A stretch of DNA of 64,000 nucleotides from Thiotrichaceae bacterium (GTDB lineage: Bacteria; Pseudomonadota; Gammaproteobacteria; Beggiatoales; Beggiatoaceae): assembly GCA_029939505.1 (NCBI GenBank), contig JAOZSV010000002.1:1-64000 (forward strand), given 5' to 3'. The notes under the pieces were generated by a model. It did no database searches and was not told the origin of the DNA. It saw nothing but the letters and a program-made list of their open reading frames with translations. Positions 7,963 to 16,309 of this stretch are shown piece after piece (the stretch's first letter is position 1; each line of letters starts with the position of its first letter). The translations under genes were made by a program, and so were the position numbers.

Positions 7963-9018
7963 CTAAGATTTTTTGCTACGCTTCGATAAAGTCGTTTTCT
8001 CTACTTTAGGGGCGGGTTCAGATGTTGTTTTGAGTAGCAATTTATCACGGATTTGTTGCTCAATGGTTTTAGCCGATTCTTTGTTTTCTTTTAAGTAAGT
8101 GCGGACATTTTCCTTGCCCTGACCGATTTTATCACTTTTGTAGCTATACCATGCCCCAGCTTTATCAATGATATCGTGTTTGACTCCCAATTCAATCAGT
8201 TCACTTTCTCTGGAGATGCCCTCCCCATAGATAATGTCAAATATGGCTTCTCTAAATGGCGGAGCAACTTTGTTTTTAACGACTTTAACGCGGGTTTCAT
8301 TACCAATGATTTCATCGCCCCGTTTTAAGGCACCAATGCGCCGTATATCAAGGCGCACAGTAGAATAGAACTTGAGCGCGTTGCCGCCTGTTGTCGTTTC
8401 AGGTGAGCCAAACATCACGCCGATTTTCATGCGAATTTGGTTGATGAAAACGACTAAGGTATTGGTACGATTAATATTAGCCGTGAGTTTACGCAACGCT
8501 TGTGACATTAAACGCGCTTGTAATCCCATGTGTGAATCACCCATATTGCCTTCAATTTCTGCCTTTGGTGTCAGGGCAGCTACAGAGTCGATCACGACTA
8601 AATCAAATGTGCCAGATCGTACCAAAGTATCAGTGATTTCTAAAGCCTCTTCGCCGTCATTGGGTTGTGCTAAGTATAAGTCATCGATATTAACACCAAT
8701 ATTTTCTGCATACTTACTATCCAGGGCATGTTCAGCATCGACAAATGCAGCAACGCCGCCTTTTTTCTGAATTTCCGCGACGATTTGCAGCGTTAGAGTG
8801 GTTTTACCTGAGGCTTCTGGTCCAAAAACTTCAACAACACGTCCCATTGGTAAACCACCTACACCCAGAGCAATATCTAAACCTAATGAACCTGTTGAAA
8901 CGGTTTCAACATTAAGAGCTGCACCAACATCACCTAGTCGCATGACTGCGCCTTTACCAAATTGTTTTTCAATTTGCTTGAGTGTGGCCATCAAAGCTTG
9001 TTTTTTATTGTCTTCCAT
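7963..9018 (-). CDS. recA: Recombinase A
   Basis: ATP-dependent strand-exchange protein and SOS co-protease. Visible motifs are the Walker [10 protein letters not shown] near residues 66-74, [15 protein letters not shown], the Walker B-containing [18 protein letters not shown], loop L1 ([18 protein letters not shown]), loop L2 ([24 protein letters not shown]) and the C-terminal domain ending in a basic tail (LSKRSKKS) rather than the acidic tail usual in enterics. The length is 351 aa. I found no clear CTGT-N8-ACAG LexA box upstream, so SOS control here cannot be stated from the sequence. Confidence 0.98.
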   Translation of the reverse strand: MEDNKKQALMATLKQIEKQFGKGAVMRLGDVGAALNVETVSTGSLGLDIALGVGGLPMGRVVEVFGPEASGKTTLTLQIVAEIQKKGGVAAFVDAEHALDSKYAENIGVNIDDLYLAQPNDGEEALEITDTLVRSGTFDLVVIDSVAALTPKAEIEGNMGDSHMGLQARLMSQALRKLTANINRTNTLVVFINQIRMKIGVMFGSPETTTGGNALKFYSTVRLDIRRIGALKRGDEIIGNETRVKVVKNKVAPPFREAIFDIIYGEGISRESELIELGVKHDIIDKAGAWYSYKSDKIGQGKENVRTYLKENKESAKTIEQQIRDKLLLKTTSEPAPKVEKTTLSKRSKKS

Positions 9019-9548
9019 CTATTAATTCCTCGCTTTTATTGGATAAATTAGACCTCTTTCCTAAATTTAATTAATCCTTTAAATTCAATGAGTTATAAAG
9101 ATATTTTGTTAATGATTGATTTTAAACATAAAACTTAATTTAATAGGAAAGAAGTCAAATATTATTTTAGCAAATGGTTAAATATTATGGTTAAATATTT
9201 TTGTTAGTCTATCTTGACAAATATAAAATAATGCATTATTATATGTTCAACACTGAAATAAATTACTAGAGCAATGGTTAATGATTTAACTATAAATTAG
9301 ATTTTTGAATGGGAAGTTTCACATTTTAAAGATTTATTGGTTCATTCACATTTGAACTAATGATTTTTTTGATGGAAAGTTTCTTTCAGGAACTTTTTTA
9401 TAGTAGGTTTTTACCCTCTTTGGAATTTATAAAAGTAGAAAGCCTATCTTTGAATTATTAATTGGTATCATCAATGTTCATAAAATTTATTAGTGTTGCT
9501 CATATAGTTGAATGGGAAGGCGACTGAGCCGTGGTCCCTCTGAACCTG
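9019..9548. other. AT-rich recA upstream region with no gene
   Basis: No credible coding region. It is very AT-rich, with a direct repeat of ATGGTTAAATATT (about 9174 and 9188). It must contain the recA promoter, but I cannot place a specific -10/-35 or LexA operator with confidence. Confidence 0.6.
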
Positions 9549-9560
9549 TCAGACCTTCCC
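9514..9560. other. GC-rich hairpin, possible structured RNA or repeat remnant
   Basis: GGGAAGG at 9514-9520 pairs with CCTTCCC at 9554-9560, and GAC/GTC adds to the inner stem. The GC-rich loop CCGTGGTCCCTCTGAACC stands out in a very AT-rich stretch. The 3' arm overlaps the last codons of the minus-strand gene at 9549-10334. The loop faintly resembles the GGTCCC...GAACC...GTCAG part of bacterial SRP RNA but lacks GGAAGGAAGCAGCC, so it is not annotated as such. There is no U-run to support a terminator. Confidence 0.3.
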
Positions 9561-10334
9561 CTCATATATTTTATTATCTATATAAAACTTTCCAGAAAAT
9601 TCTTTATTTTCTTTTATCGGAAAATGGGATTTGATGACAAAATTTTTTTGACCGATTTTCTGTAATCCGACAATATGCCAGTTATATTCACCATCTGTTT
9701 TGATTTGTCTCGCAAATATTAAATCACTTTCAAACTTTCCCTTCCTTCTCTTCCTTTTAATGGCACCCTGATTGAACACAAATCTTGGCTTGTCTAAAGT
9801 TTCAATAATCCACGAAAAAGTTTTAATCTTATGAATATCTCTTTTATGAAAATCTGGATTATGCTCTTTATAATCTTCTAAAAGCGTCGTTTCGTAAAAT
9901 ATATCGTCCATAAATTTGTCCAGATAGCCAGACTCATGAGGTTTATTTTTAATACCAATTAGATGAGGAAAATTTTTAAATTCAGATTTTATCTGAATTT
10001 GCCCATTTGAAAAAAAATCTGTAAAATCATAATAACCATTTTTTTTATCTTCTGCCTGTTGCAATATCAAATGACCATTTTTTTTATATTCTGCCAGTTT
10101 CAATATCAGTGGTTTTCTAATAAATTTATCTTTGAAGTAAAAAAATAATGCCTTGTAATTTAACAACTCTAGTTTTAGTGATTTTGGCGCTTGCATTTCA
10201 CCGATATATTGTTTAACTAACTCATCTTTGGCTTTTTTCAACTTATTGATTTCAGCTCTATGGATTGCTAGTTCCTCAAGTTTCCCATCGTAATATCTGA
10301 TTTTATCTTCAATAGAATTTTCTAAATTATTCAC
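9549..10334 (-). CDS. Hypothetical coiled-coil protein
   Basis: I do not recognise the family. The 261-aa protein has a charged N-terminal helix (about residues 3-50, LENSIEDKIRYYDGKLEE and a Lys/Glu-rich continuation) that is a plausible coiled coil. A short internal near-duplication LAEYKKNGHLILQQ / AEDKKNGYYDF follows, then a mixed alpha/beta C-terminal half with many aromatic residues. There is no signal peptide or membrane segment. It is isolated on the minus strand, with a family D fragment (10338-10405) just upstream of its ATG. Codon use is strongly AT-biased, like other accessory genes here, which suggests acquisition or relaxed selection (inference). Confidence 0.65.
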   Translation of the reverse strand: MNNLENSIEDKIRYYDGKLEELAIHRAEINKLKKAKDELVKQYIGEMQAPKSLKLELLNYKALFFYFKDKFIRKPLILKLAEYKKNGHLILQQAEDKKNGYYDFTDFFSNGQIQIKSEFKNFPHLIGIKNKPHESGYLDKFMDDIFYETTLLEDYKEHNPDFHKRDIHKIKTFSWIIETLDKPRFVFNQGAIKRKRRKGKFESDLIFARQIKTDGEYNWHIVGLQKIGQKNFVIKSHFPIKENKEFSGKFYIDNKIYEGKV

Positions 10335-10862
10335 TTTAAAACCTCCTGCAAAACTCGAAATCTGTTCTACAGATTGAAGAAATCCGATTTTTGAGCGACG
10401 AAATTGTCTTCCATCTATTAGCTTAGCTCGTTTTGATTGGAGAAATGATACTCATTATATTATCTCATAATTTGCCAAGCATTTTTTTGTTAGGGGACAT
10501 TTTTTCATCAGTATTTTACAAAGAAAAATTTCACCTTTAAATTGTTTGATCGAGCTGAAAATTTTCAATAAAAAAGTCCTGTACAAAATCAATTCTGTCG
10601 ATTTTTTTATCTTTCTTATAAAAAAATTCTTTTAAAGGAAAAAATCATTATTTGAATTAGAATATCGAATTATTAATCGCTATATCATTTATTTTTTGAA
10701 TTTTTTGTCATTTTAAACAAAATATGTTATCGTAAGTCGTTTCCAAAAGTGGGAAAAATGCACAATGATACTTTTCGAGGCTAAAGTTTTTTTAAAGAAA
10801 AAACTTTAGCCTCGAATGTTATAATCTAGAAAATCTGTTAATTAGGGAATCTATAAAAAATT
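10335..10862. other. Repeat-containing spacer
   Basis: Contains a degenerate family D copy at its left end (CCTCCTGCAAAACTCG ... AAGAAATCCGATTTTTGAG). A long AT-rich stretch with no gene follows, including AAAAAGTCCTGTACAAA at about 10570, part of the TGTACAGGACA repeat family. A full family B palindrome runs from 10774 to 10816 (arms TTCGAGGCTAAAGTTTTTT / AAAAAACTTTAGCCTCGAA), 46 bp before the next gene. Confidence 0.75.
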
Positions 10863-11291
10863 ATGGCTGTTTCAGAACAAATTAAAAGTCAGTTTATTGA
10901 GTACATCGCACTTCAAGCATTTGATGATCAATATATTGATCGCCAAGAAGAGAAACGAATTCTTGAAGTGGGCGTAAAAAATGGCATGAGTGTAGATGAA
11001 AGTTTGTCTCTCATTCGCCAAGTGTCTTTGCAAAAAGGTTTGGTTATCGAAAGAGATGCCGAGGAACAGGCTAAAGAATTTCTTGAAAAAGCGGCGACTA
11101 ATGATGGGAAAGTGACTAAAAAGGAATTTGGAGATACTGTCGCGCTGTTCAAAAAAGCGAGCAAGGGCAAGATTCCTGAACATGAAATGAAACTGCGTTT
11201 AAAGAAAATGATGGAAGATAATGGTTGGAAAGCCAAAGAAGGAGGGTTGTTTGGCTCAAAGTGGTATTCTGCGATAGAAGGAACTTGTTAA
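10863..11291 (+). CDS. Hypothetical protein, first of a tandem paralog pair
   Basis: 142 aa, predicted all-helical and highly charged. Two loops look EF-hand- or TerB-like: AFDDQYIDRQEEKRI near residue 19 and ATNDGKVTKKEF near residue 78. The C-terminus is a conserved NGWKAKEGGLFGSKWYSAI. The next gene is a clear paralog, with more than half the residues identical and the same motif order. The acidic loops suggest possible Ca2+ or other metal binding, but only some of the standard ligand positions are present, so this is tentative. There is no signal peptide. A family B palindrome precedes the gene. Confidence 0.7.
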   Translation: MAVSEQIKSQFIEYIALQAFDDQYIDRQEEKRILEVGVKNGMSVDESLSLIRQVSLQKGLVIERDAEEQAKEFLEKAATNDGKVTKKEFGDTVALFKKASKGKIPEHEMKLRLKKMMEDNGWKAKEGGLFGSKWYSAIEGTC

Positions 11292-11356
11292 TCAGCAAGG
11301 TTTCCTCCCACTAAGGGTAGCACAGCATTTAATTTGCACAGGAAGGAGTATCAGTT

Positions 11357-11773
11357 ATGGCAGTTTCAGATGAAGTCAGAAAGGCTTTTGTTGATTTCAT
11401 TATGCTTCAAGTCTTTGATGATCAATATATTGATCGTCAAGAGGAGAAGAATATCCTTGAAGAAGGAATTAAGAAGGGGATGGGCGTAGATGAAGGACTT
11501 GCTATTATGCGACAAGTCGCCCTGGAAAAAGGGATCGCGCTTGAAAGAGATGCCGAAGAACGCGCTAAGGAAACGTTAGAAGCTTTTGCTACCAATGATG
11601 GCAAAGTGGATAAAAAGGAATTTGAGGATGCCGTCGCGATCTTCAAAAAACACAGTAAAGGTAAGATACCCGAACCTGAGTTGAAAAAACGGCTCAAAAA
11701 GATGATGGGGGAAAACAATTGGAAAGCCAAAGAAGGTGGTTTCTTTGGTTCAAAATGGTTTTCTGCGATTTGA
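11357..11773 (+). CDS. Hypothetical protein, second of a tandem paralog pair
   Basis: 138 aa, paralogous to the preceding gene: shared AVS start, FDDQYIDRQEEKN, ATNDGKVDKKEFEDAV, KHSKGKIPEPELKKRLKKMM and C-terminal NNWKAKEGGFFGSKWFSAI. A good ribosome-binding site (AGGAAGGAG) lies before the ATG, and the gap from the first copy is 65 bp, so the two are probably one transcript. The C-terminal GSKW(F/Y)SAI block is the most constant part and may be an interaction site (inference). No known function is recognised. Confidence 0.72.
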   Translation: MAVSDEVRKAFVDFIMLQVFDDQYIDRQEEKNILEEGIKKGMGVDEGLAIMRQVALEKGIALERDAEERAKETLEAFATNDGKVDKKEFEDAVAIFKKHSKGKIPEPELKKRLKKMMGENNWKAKEGGFFGSKWFSAI

Positions 11774-11903
11774 AGAATAAAAGTAACGATTCAGCCTTGA
11801 AATTTCAAGGCTGAAAGCATTCGATATTTTAGTTTTTTTTCAAAAAACTCTCGAATAGTCTGCTAAAGAATGATAGAGTTAAGTACCAAACTTCTTAAAT
11901 AAA

Positions 11904-12401
11904 ATGGCGGTAGATTTAATGAACAAATCAGTTTATTTAGATACAACTATACCTAGTTATTTATTTGATGATCGAGAAAACATCAAAGTGCATATTGATG
12001 TAACTAAAAAATGGTGGGAACAAGAAAAGGACAATTTTGAAACTTGGATTTCTGAAGAAACTTTTAATGAGCTATCTGAAGGTGATTATCCAAGAAAAGA
12101 TGAAATACTGGAATTTATTAGAGAGATTGCAATTTTGCCGCCTCACCAAGAAATAGTACAGATAGCAAAAGTCTATTTAAATAATTATTTAATGCCACAA
12201 GTATTAAAGGGTGATGTCTTACACTTGGCTTATGCATCGTATTATAAAATTGATTTTTTATTGACTTGGAACTGCAACCATCTTGCTAATGCCAACAAGC
12301 GTCAACATATAAGAGTTGTTAATGCGCGTTTAAATTTGGCAACACCAGAAATTATAACACCTCTTGAACTATTTTCGGAAAACAATAATGATTACGAATG
12401 A
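11904..12401 (+). CDS. PIN-domain protein, VapC-like toxin
   Basis: PIN-fold ribonuclease candidate. The N-terminal acidic motif SVYLDTTIPSYLF, the middle acidic residues in ETWISEETFNELSEGDY and the C-terminal GDVLHLAYASYYKIDFLLTWNCNHLANAN (catalytic Asp plus the TWNxxH block) match the PIN subfamily that carries a DTTIPSY start. The length is 165 aa. M6 at 11919 is an equally possible start. The stop overlaps the next small gene by 14 nt, typical of toxin-antitoxin pairs. The toxin comes first, opposite to canonical vapBC, but that order is common in this PIN subfamily. The cellular target is unknown. Confidence 0.82.
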   Translation: MAVDLMNKSVYLDTTIPSYLFDDRENIKVHIDVTKKWWEQEKDNFETWISEETFNELSEGDYPRKDEILEFIREIAILPPHQEIVQIAKVYLNNYLMPQVLKGDVLHLAYASYYKIDFLLTWNCNHLANANKRQHIRVVNARLNLATPEIITPLELFSENNNDYE

Positions 12402-12585
12402 GCTATTAAAAATTAAGTATGACACCCAGAAAAGATTAGATCAAGAAGCTCAACATAGTCTTGAAAAATATATAGAAATTAGTCACAGAAATGTCCAAAA
12501 AATTGTAGCTGATTATGGCTTAAAACTTAAATATGGAACGCCAAGTACAGTAGGAACAAGGAATGGCGAAACGAAAGTGTTTTAA
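12388..12585 (+). CDS. Small partner of the PIN protein, probable antitoxin
   Basis: 65 aa from ATG 12388 (MITNELLKIKYDTQKRL), mostly a charged helix (LDQEAQHSLEKYIEISHRNVQKIVADYG), with a short C-terminal tail. It overlaps the PIN gene by 14 nt. The ORF track starts it 24 nt upstream, within the PIN gene. Size, charge and coupling make it a probable antitoxin, but I see no recognisable DNA-binding fold. Immediately downstream is a degenerate family B palindrome. Confidence 0.6.
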   Translation: MITNELLKIKYDTQKRLDQEAQHSLEKYIEISHRNVQKIVADYGLKLKYGTPSTVGTRNGETKVF

Positions 12586-12618
12586 CTAATTCAGCGGACG
12601 CTTGTACCGAATAAAGAA

Positions 12619-12658
12619 TTCGAGGCTAAAGTTTTTTTAAAGAAAAAACTTTAGCATC
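12619..12658. repeat. Family B palindrome, degenerate right arm
   Basis: Left arm TTCGAGGCTAAAG, right arm CTTTAGCATCAT (mismatched outer end). It runs directly into a TTTTTTTCAAAAATCGGATTTCT family D fragment at 12659-12682. It lies downstream of the PIN module. Confidence 0.7.
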
Positions 12659-12726
12659 ATTTTTTTCAAAAATCGGATTTCTATACTAACACTTCAACAT
12701 TTTCACAGATTTTATTTCCGTTTAAA

Positions 12727-13302
12727 ATGGAACTATTCAAACGTATCCTTTTCACATTGCGGATGTTACACCGTTATCGTCATGCCTTAGCAAAAATTGA
12801 TTCTACAACTCCCCGCCAAATACATCAAATTTCACCAACCAATCTTAAACATAATGGCATCAAAGTTTTAGTATTAGACTTTGATGGTGTATTGGCAGCG
12901 CATGGTGAGGCACTGCCCAATCAAGAATTACAGCCATGGTTGCACGACTGTATTAACACATTTGGTTCGACACAAGTTTTTGTTTTATCAAATAAACCTT
13001 TGCAGAGTCGAATAAATTATTTTAATCAGCTTAAAATACGGTGCATTGCTGGTGTGAAAAAGAAACCTTATCCTGATGGCTTACAAAAAATTATCGCTTT
13101 AACAGAGCAATCTCCAGAAACAGTGATGTTAGTGGATGATAGACTTTTGACAGGGTGTTTGGCTGCTTGTATTGCTGGCAATTCGGTGACGCTGATTACT
13201 CGCCCTTATGTCTCTCTATCTAAACGCCCAATACAAGAATTGTTTTTTATGACGCTACGATTTTTGGAGCGTTACATTGTACAGTTGATTGCTAGATTTT
13301 AA
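12727..13302 (+). CDS. YqeG-family HAD phosphatase
   Basis: 191 aa. HAD motif I is LVLDFDGVLA near residues 48-57, motif II FVLSNKP near 86, the conserved Lys in GVKKKPYPDG near 110, and motif IV VMLVDDRLLTG near 136. No large cap domain is present, as in the HAD-IIIA YqeG group (phosphatidylglycerophosphate phosphatase-like members are known). The first Asp pair is D-F-D, fitting phosphatase activity. The stop codon TAA lies inside what is left of a family B palindrome (AAGTTTTTCTTCAAAAAACTT), so the repeat may have set the present C-terminus. It is not in an obvious operon. Confidence 0.82.
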   Translation: MELFKRILFTLRMLHRYRHALAKIDSTTPRQIHQISPTNLKHNGIKVLVLDFDGVLAAHGEALPNQELQPWLHDCINTFGSTQVFVLSNKPLQSRINYFNQLKIRCIAGVKKKPYPDGLQKIIALTEQSPETVMLVDDRLLTGCLAACIAGNSVTLITRPYVSLSKRPIQELFFMTLRFLERYIVQLIARF

Positions 13303-13519
13303 GTTTTTCTTCAAAAAACTTAAACCTCGAACTCCAAAATTCAAAGCGAAAGCATTTGAGGTTTGAGTTTTTCTTCAAAAAACGTAAGTCGTGAAGCATA
13401 AGTTTTAATACTTTTTGGAGTCCATCATATTTGTGCTTGAGTACTTACTCCATTCGCATTTCAATGTGAGTAGTTACCAATTAAATTTTTAATTTCCACT
13501 TATGAATATATCATTTTTG

Positions 13520-14206
13520 CTATTCAAATAAATATTCAATTTCCTTTAAATGCCTTTCTAAAGAAAGTGATAACATTGAAGAAATCGTGAACAAAGTCGC
13601 TAATACATTCAAATTTGAATCCGCATCACAGGCAGCACGAATACGTTCCAAAAAATGATAATTTAAAGTTTGCATTTCTTTAAAATGTTTTTTTAAACCT
13701 TCAAATTCCAAATCAATATGGCCCTCTTTTTGATAGACATAATATTGGTGCAATAAATAAGAGGAAGTTACCCGATAAACTGTTTCATCCAAGGAAGCAA
13801 AGGGTAAATGATAATATGCCATACCACGCATGTGGAATAAAAGGGGACACGCACTGCTTGCCATCACAAATCCAATCAAAGCTCTTAAACCTGTTTGTGC
13901 ATCGGCTCGTTTAAAATATTCACGTTCAGGCGTTATCACATGAATATCCACCTCTTTACAAGAAAAAATTTCCTTAAATCCCAAAACAATTTCATGGGCA
14001 TCAATAGCAACGGGGCAATGTGAATCTGTATCAAGATTTAATGGACAATTGGGGCATTGATGAAAATCTAACTGAGTCCAATTTGGATATAATTTTTTGT
14101 CTAAAAAATGTCCACGAGTTCTATCAAAATCTATTTTGTACTGTAAAACTTTTCCATCATCCAGGGTAAAAGTATATTCAATAAACATAATTGTTTGTTC
14201 ATCCAT
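13520..14206 (-). CDS. Conserved-type hypothetical protein with CPNC cluster
   Basis: 228 aa. I cannot assign a function. The N-terminal beta-rich segment (FIEYTFTLDDGKVLQYKIDFD) is followed by a Cys/His-rich patch, HQCPNCPLN ... SHCPVA (about residues 50-68), that could bind a metal. The middle of the protein contains SSACPLLFHMRGMAYYHLPFA. A long helical C-terminus follows. There is no signal peptide. It resembles a small domain-of-unknown-function family that I recall from sulfur-oxidising and other environmental gammaproteobacteria (possibly DUF6901), but this is memory and not a search. Flanking spacers are repeat-rich. Confidence 0.6.
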   Translation of the reverse strand: MDEQTIMFIEYTFTLDDGKVLQYKIDFDRTRGHFLDKKLYPNWTQLDFHQCPNCPLNLDTDSHCPVAIDAHEIVLGFKEIFSCKEVDIHVITPEREYFKRADAQTGLRALIGFVMASSACPLLFHMRGMAYYHLPFASLDETVYRVTSSYLLHQYYVYQKEGHIDLEFEGLKKHFKEMQTLNYHFLERIRAACDADSNLNVLATLFTISSMLSLSLERHLKEIEYLFE

Positions 14207-14786
14207 ACGAAAATTAATTAAAAATATTTTTTATTTTACTTGATGTTCTCATTTTTTTCATCCCTCTCCTTTAGCTTTGGAGATTTGTTGGAATCTATGA
14301 TCCCATCCCACTATTATTCAATTAATAACGACAAGTAATAACGACAAGGATTGTTTATAAAGAAGTATAGATGAAAAAACATTATAAATCAAATAGTTAA
14401 TAAACATAAGTTCAAGTGATTATCCTTTTTTATAAATAATCCTTGTAGTTATATTATGTTTGTGTTAAGTATTAGTGGGATAGGTTCATTCAGTTTTTTG
14501 AAGAACATTAGCCTCAAATGCTTTAGCTTTGAACACAAACTTAAAAAAATGCGAATCTTATGCCAATAGTCATTTAAGACGTTTTTTCAAAACGTTTTGA
14601 AAAAAACTTGAACTTTAAAATCAGAATTTTTAGAATTTAAAAATTCATACAGAAAGAGGAGCAATTTTTGTTGGGAAAAAATACGTTCTCACTGGGATTT
14701 TTTTGAAAGGGGATTTTTTTGGAAGAAGTATAAAAAAAAACCTCAGAGGTTTTGAAAACCTCTGAGGTTTGAATTGGTTTTAAATC
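14207..14786. other. Spacer with direct repeat and family A hairpin
   Basis: No credible gene. It has a direct repeat ATAACGACAAG (14323 and 14337 region) and a family A hairpin at 14738-14770 (AAACCTCAGAGGTTTT / AAAACCTCTGAGGTTT) just 3' of the tRNA, which is well placed to stop tRNA transcription (inference). The ORF-track line 14637-14867 is a false ORF reading through the tRNA (MAELVDALDSKSSGG is the usual artefact of tRNA-Leu genes). Confidence 0.7.
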
Positions 14787-14873
14787 TGGTACCGAGGGTC
14801 GGAATCGAACCGACACGGTGTTACCACCACTAGATTTTGAGTCTAGCGCGTCTACCAGTTCCGCCACCCCGGC
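14787..14873 (-). tRNA. tRNA-Leu (anticodon CAA)
   Basis: Minus-strand sequence beginning GCCGGGGTGGCGGAA and ending CCTCGGTACCA, 87 nt with encoded CCA. The acceptor stem GCCGGGG/CCTCGGT pairs with terminal and internal G-U. The anticodon stem-loop CTAGA-CTCAAAA-TCTAG has CAA at positions 34-36, decoding UUG. The long variable arm (GTGGTGGTAACACC region) and the T-loop GGTTCGATTCC are typical of class II tRNA-Leu. Confidence 0.96.
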
Positions 14874-15008
14874 TAATTAAGGAAACCTATTGTAACAAAT
14901 CTTAATGACAAATGGAAGACTTTTTTACACTTTTTTTTAAAAAAAACGTGTTTTAAACAAAATTACTTTATATAACAAATAGTTACATTTATTATACCCA
15001 TTCAAGAA

Positions 15009-16046
15009 ATGTCTATGCAACGTTCCGATTTTTCCTTTGACTTACCTAAAGAGCTAATTGCACAATATCCTTTAGAGTCACGTACAAGTAGTCGTTTACT
15101 ATATATGCACTCCAAGGATCAATTTCAAGATCATCGTTTCATTGATTTTCCAAACTTATTAGCTCCGACTGATTTATTAGTCTTTAATAATACTCGTGTT
15201 ATTCCAGCCCGATTATTTGCTTATAAAGAAACAGGGGGGCAAGTCGAAATCCTTGTCGAACGAATACTTGATAATAATAGGGTACTGGCACAACTGCGAT
15301 CCAGTAAATCACCTAAACCACTAACAGAATTAGTTATTGATAATGACATTAAAATAACCGTTTTGCAACGGTTAGATCACTTTTTTGAATTACAATTTAA
15401 TGATCCACGTTCCATCTATGATATTTTGCAAGCCGTTGGACATATTCCTTTGCCCCCCTATATAAAGCGGGCAGATACACAGAAGGATAATCTTCGCTAT
15501 CAAACAGTCTATGCAGAGCAATTGGGTGCCGTAGCGGCACCGACAGCAGGGCTCCATTTTGATAAAGCCATACTAGAACAGATTAAAGCGATTGGTATAG
15601 AAATGGCTTTTATTACTTTACATGTGGGGGCGGGGACATTTTCACCCATACGTGTTGATGATATTCGCCAGCATACCATGCACACTGAACGTTTACAGGT
15701 TTCCGCCCAAGTTTGTGAACAAGTTAAAGCGACACGCGCTCGCGGTGGACGTATTATTGCCGTAGGAACAACTTGTGTACGCGCCCTAGAAGCGGCTTCT
15801 GCTGAGGGTAGCATAAAACCTTATGAAGGCGAAACCCGTTTATTCATTACGCCAGGCTACAAATTTGTGAGCGTCGATGCCCTGCTAACTAATTTTCATC
15901 TCCCTGAATCTTCACTGCTCATACTTGTTTCTGCTTTCGCTGGAAAATCCAGCATTTTAGCAGCCTATCAACATGCGATTGCACAAAAATATCGTTTTTT
16001 TAGTTATGGTGATGCCATGTTTGTGGATCGCGCTGATAAAGATTGA
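15009..16046 (+). CDS. queA: tRNA preQ1(34) S-adenosylmethionine ribosyltransferase-isomerase
   Basis: Transfers and isomerises the ribosyl group of SAM onto 7-aminomethyl-7-deazaguanine in tRNA, forming epoxyqueuosine. Signatures are FSFDLPKELIAQYPLESRTSSRLL at the start, FNNTRVIPARL, GHIPLPPYIKR, RYQTVYAEQLGAVAAPTAGLHF, LHVGAGTFSPIRVDDIRQHTMHTE, and C-terminal LLTNFHLPESSLLILVSAFAG. The 345-aa length is normal. ATG 15009 is used; ATG 15015 two codons downstream (MQRSDFSF) is closer to the family start. tgt, the usual neighbour, is absent here. Confidence 0.97.
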   Translation: MSMQRSDFSFDLPKELIAQYPLESRTSSRLLYMHSKDQFQDHRFIDFPNLLAPTDLLVFNNTRVIPARLFAYKETGGQVEILVERILDNNRVLAQLRSSKSPKPLTELVIDNDIKITVLQRLDHFFELQFNDPRSIYDILQAVGHIPLPPYIKRADTQKDNLRYQTVYAEQLGAVAAPTAGLHFDKAILEQIKAIGIEMAFITLHVGAGTFSPIRVDDIRQHTMHTERLQVSAQVCEQVKATRARGGRIIAVGTTCVRALEAASAEGSIKPYEGETRLFITPGYKFVSVDALLTNFHLPESSLLILVSAFAGKSSILAAYQHAIAQKYRFFSYGDAMFVDRADKD

Positions 16047-16309
16047 GTTGCAAATCCTTAATGAAAAGGTTAAAATCGTTTTTTTTGTTCAAGTCAATTT
16101 AATTCAAAATGATAAACTTTTGATGCGAATTATTTGATGCAAATGAATGGAGTTCAACGCTTTAGCTTTGAAACCGTGTATGAAATCGCCAAAGCTGAAG
16201 CGTTTTTTTCAAAAAAAACTATTTTAAATAATTGATTTAAAAGCAGTTTATTATTTTTTAAATTCGCATTATTGTTATCAAAGTCAACACATCAATTTAG
16301 AAAATTACT

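Noticed and set aside
9019-9160. LexA (SOS) box upstream of recA
   Set aside because: No convincing CTGT-N8-ACAG or close variant could be seen.
9511-9562. SRP (4.5S) RNA gene
   Set aside because: A few words look similar (GGTCCC, GAACC, GTCAG), but the diagnostic GGAAGGAAGCAGCC asymmetric loop is absent and the hairpin is too short.
14637-14867. 76-aa ORF MAELVDALDSKSSGG...
   Set aside because: It is the well-known false ORF that reads through tRNA-Leu, and the tRNA accounts for the sequence.
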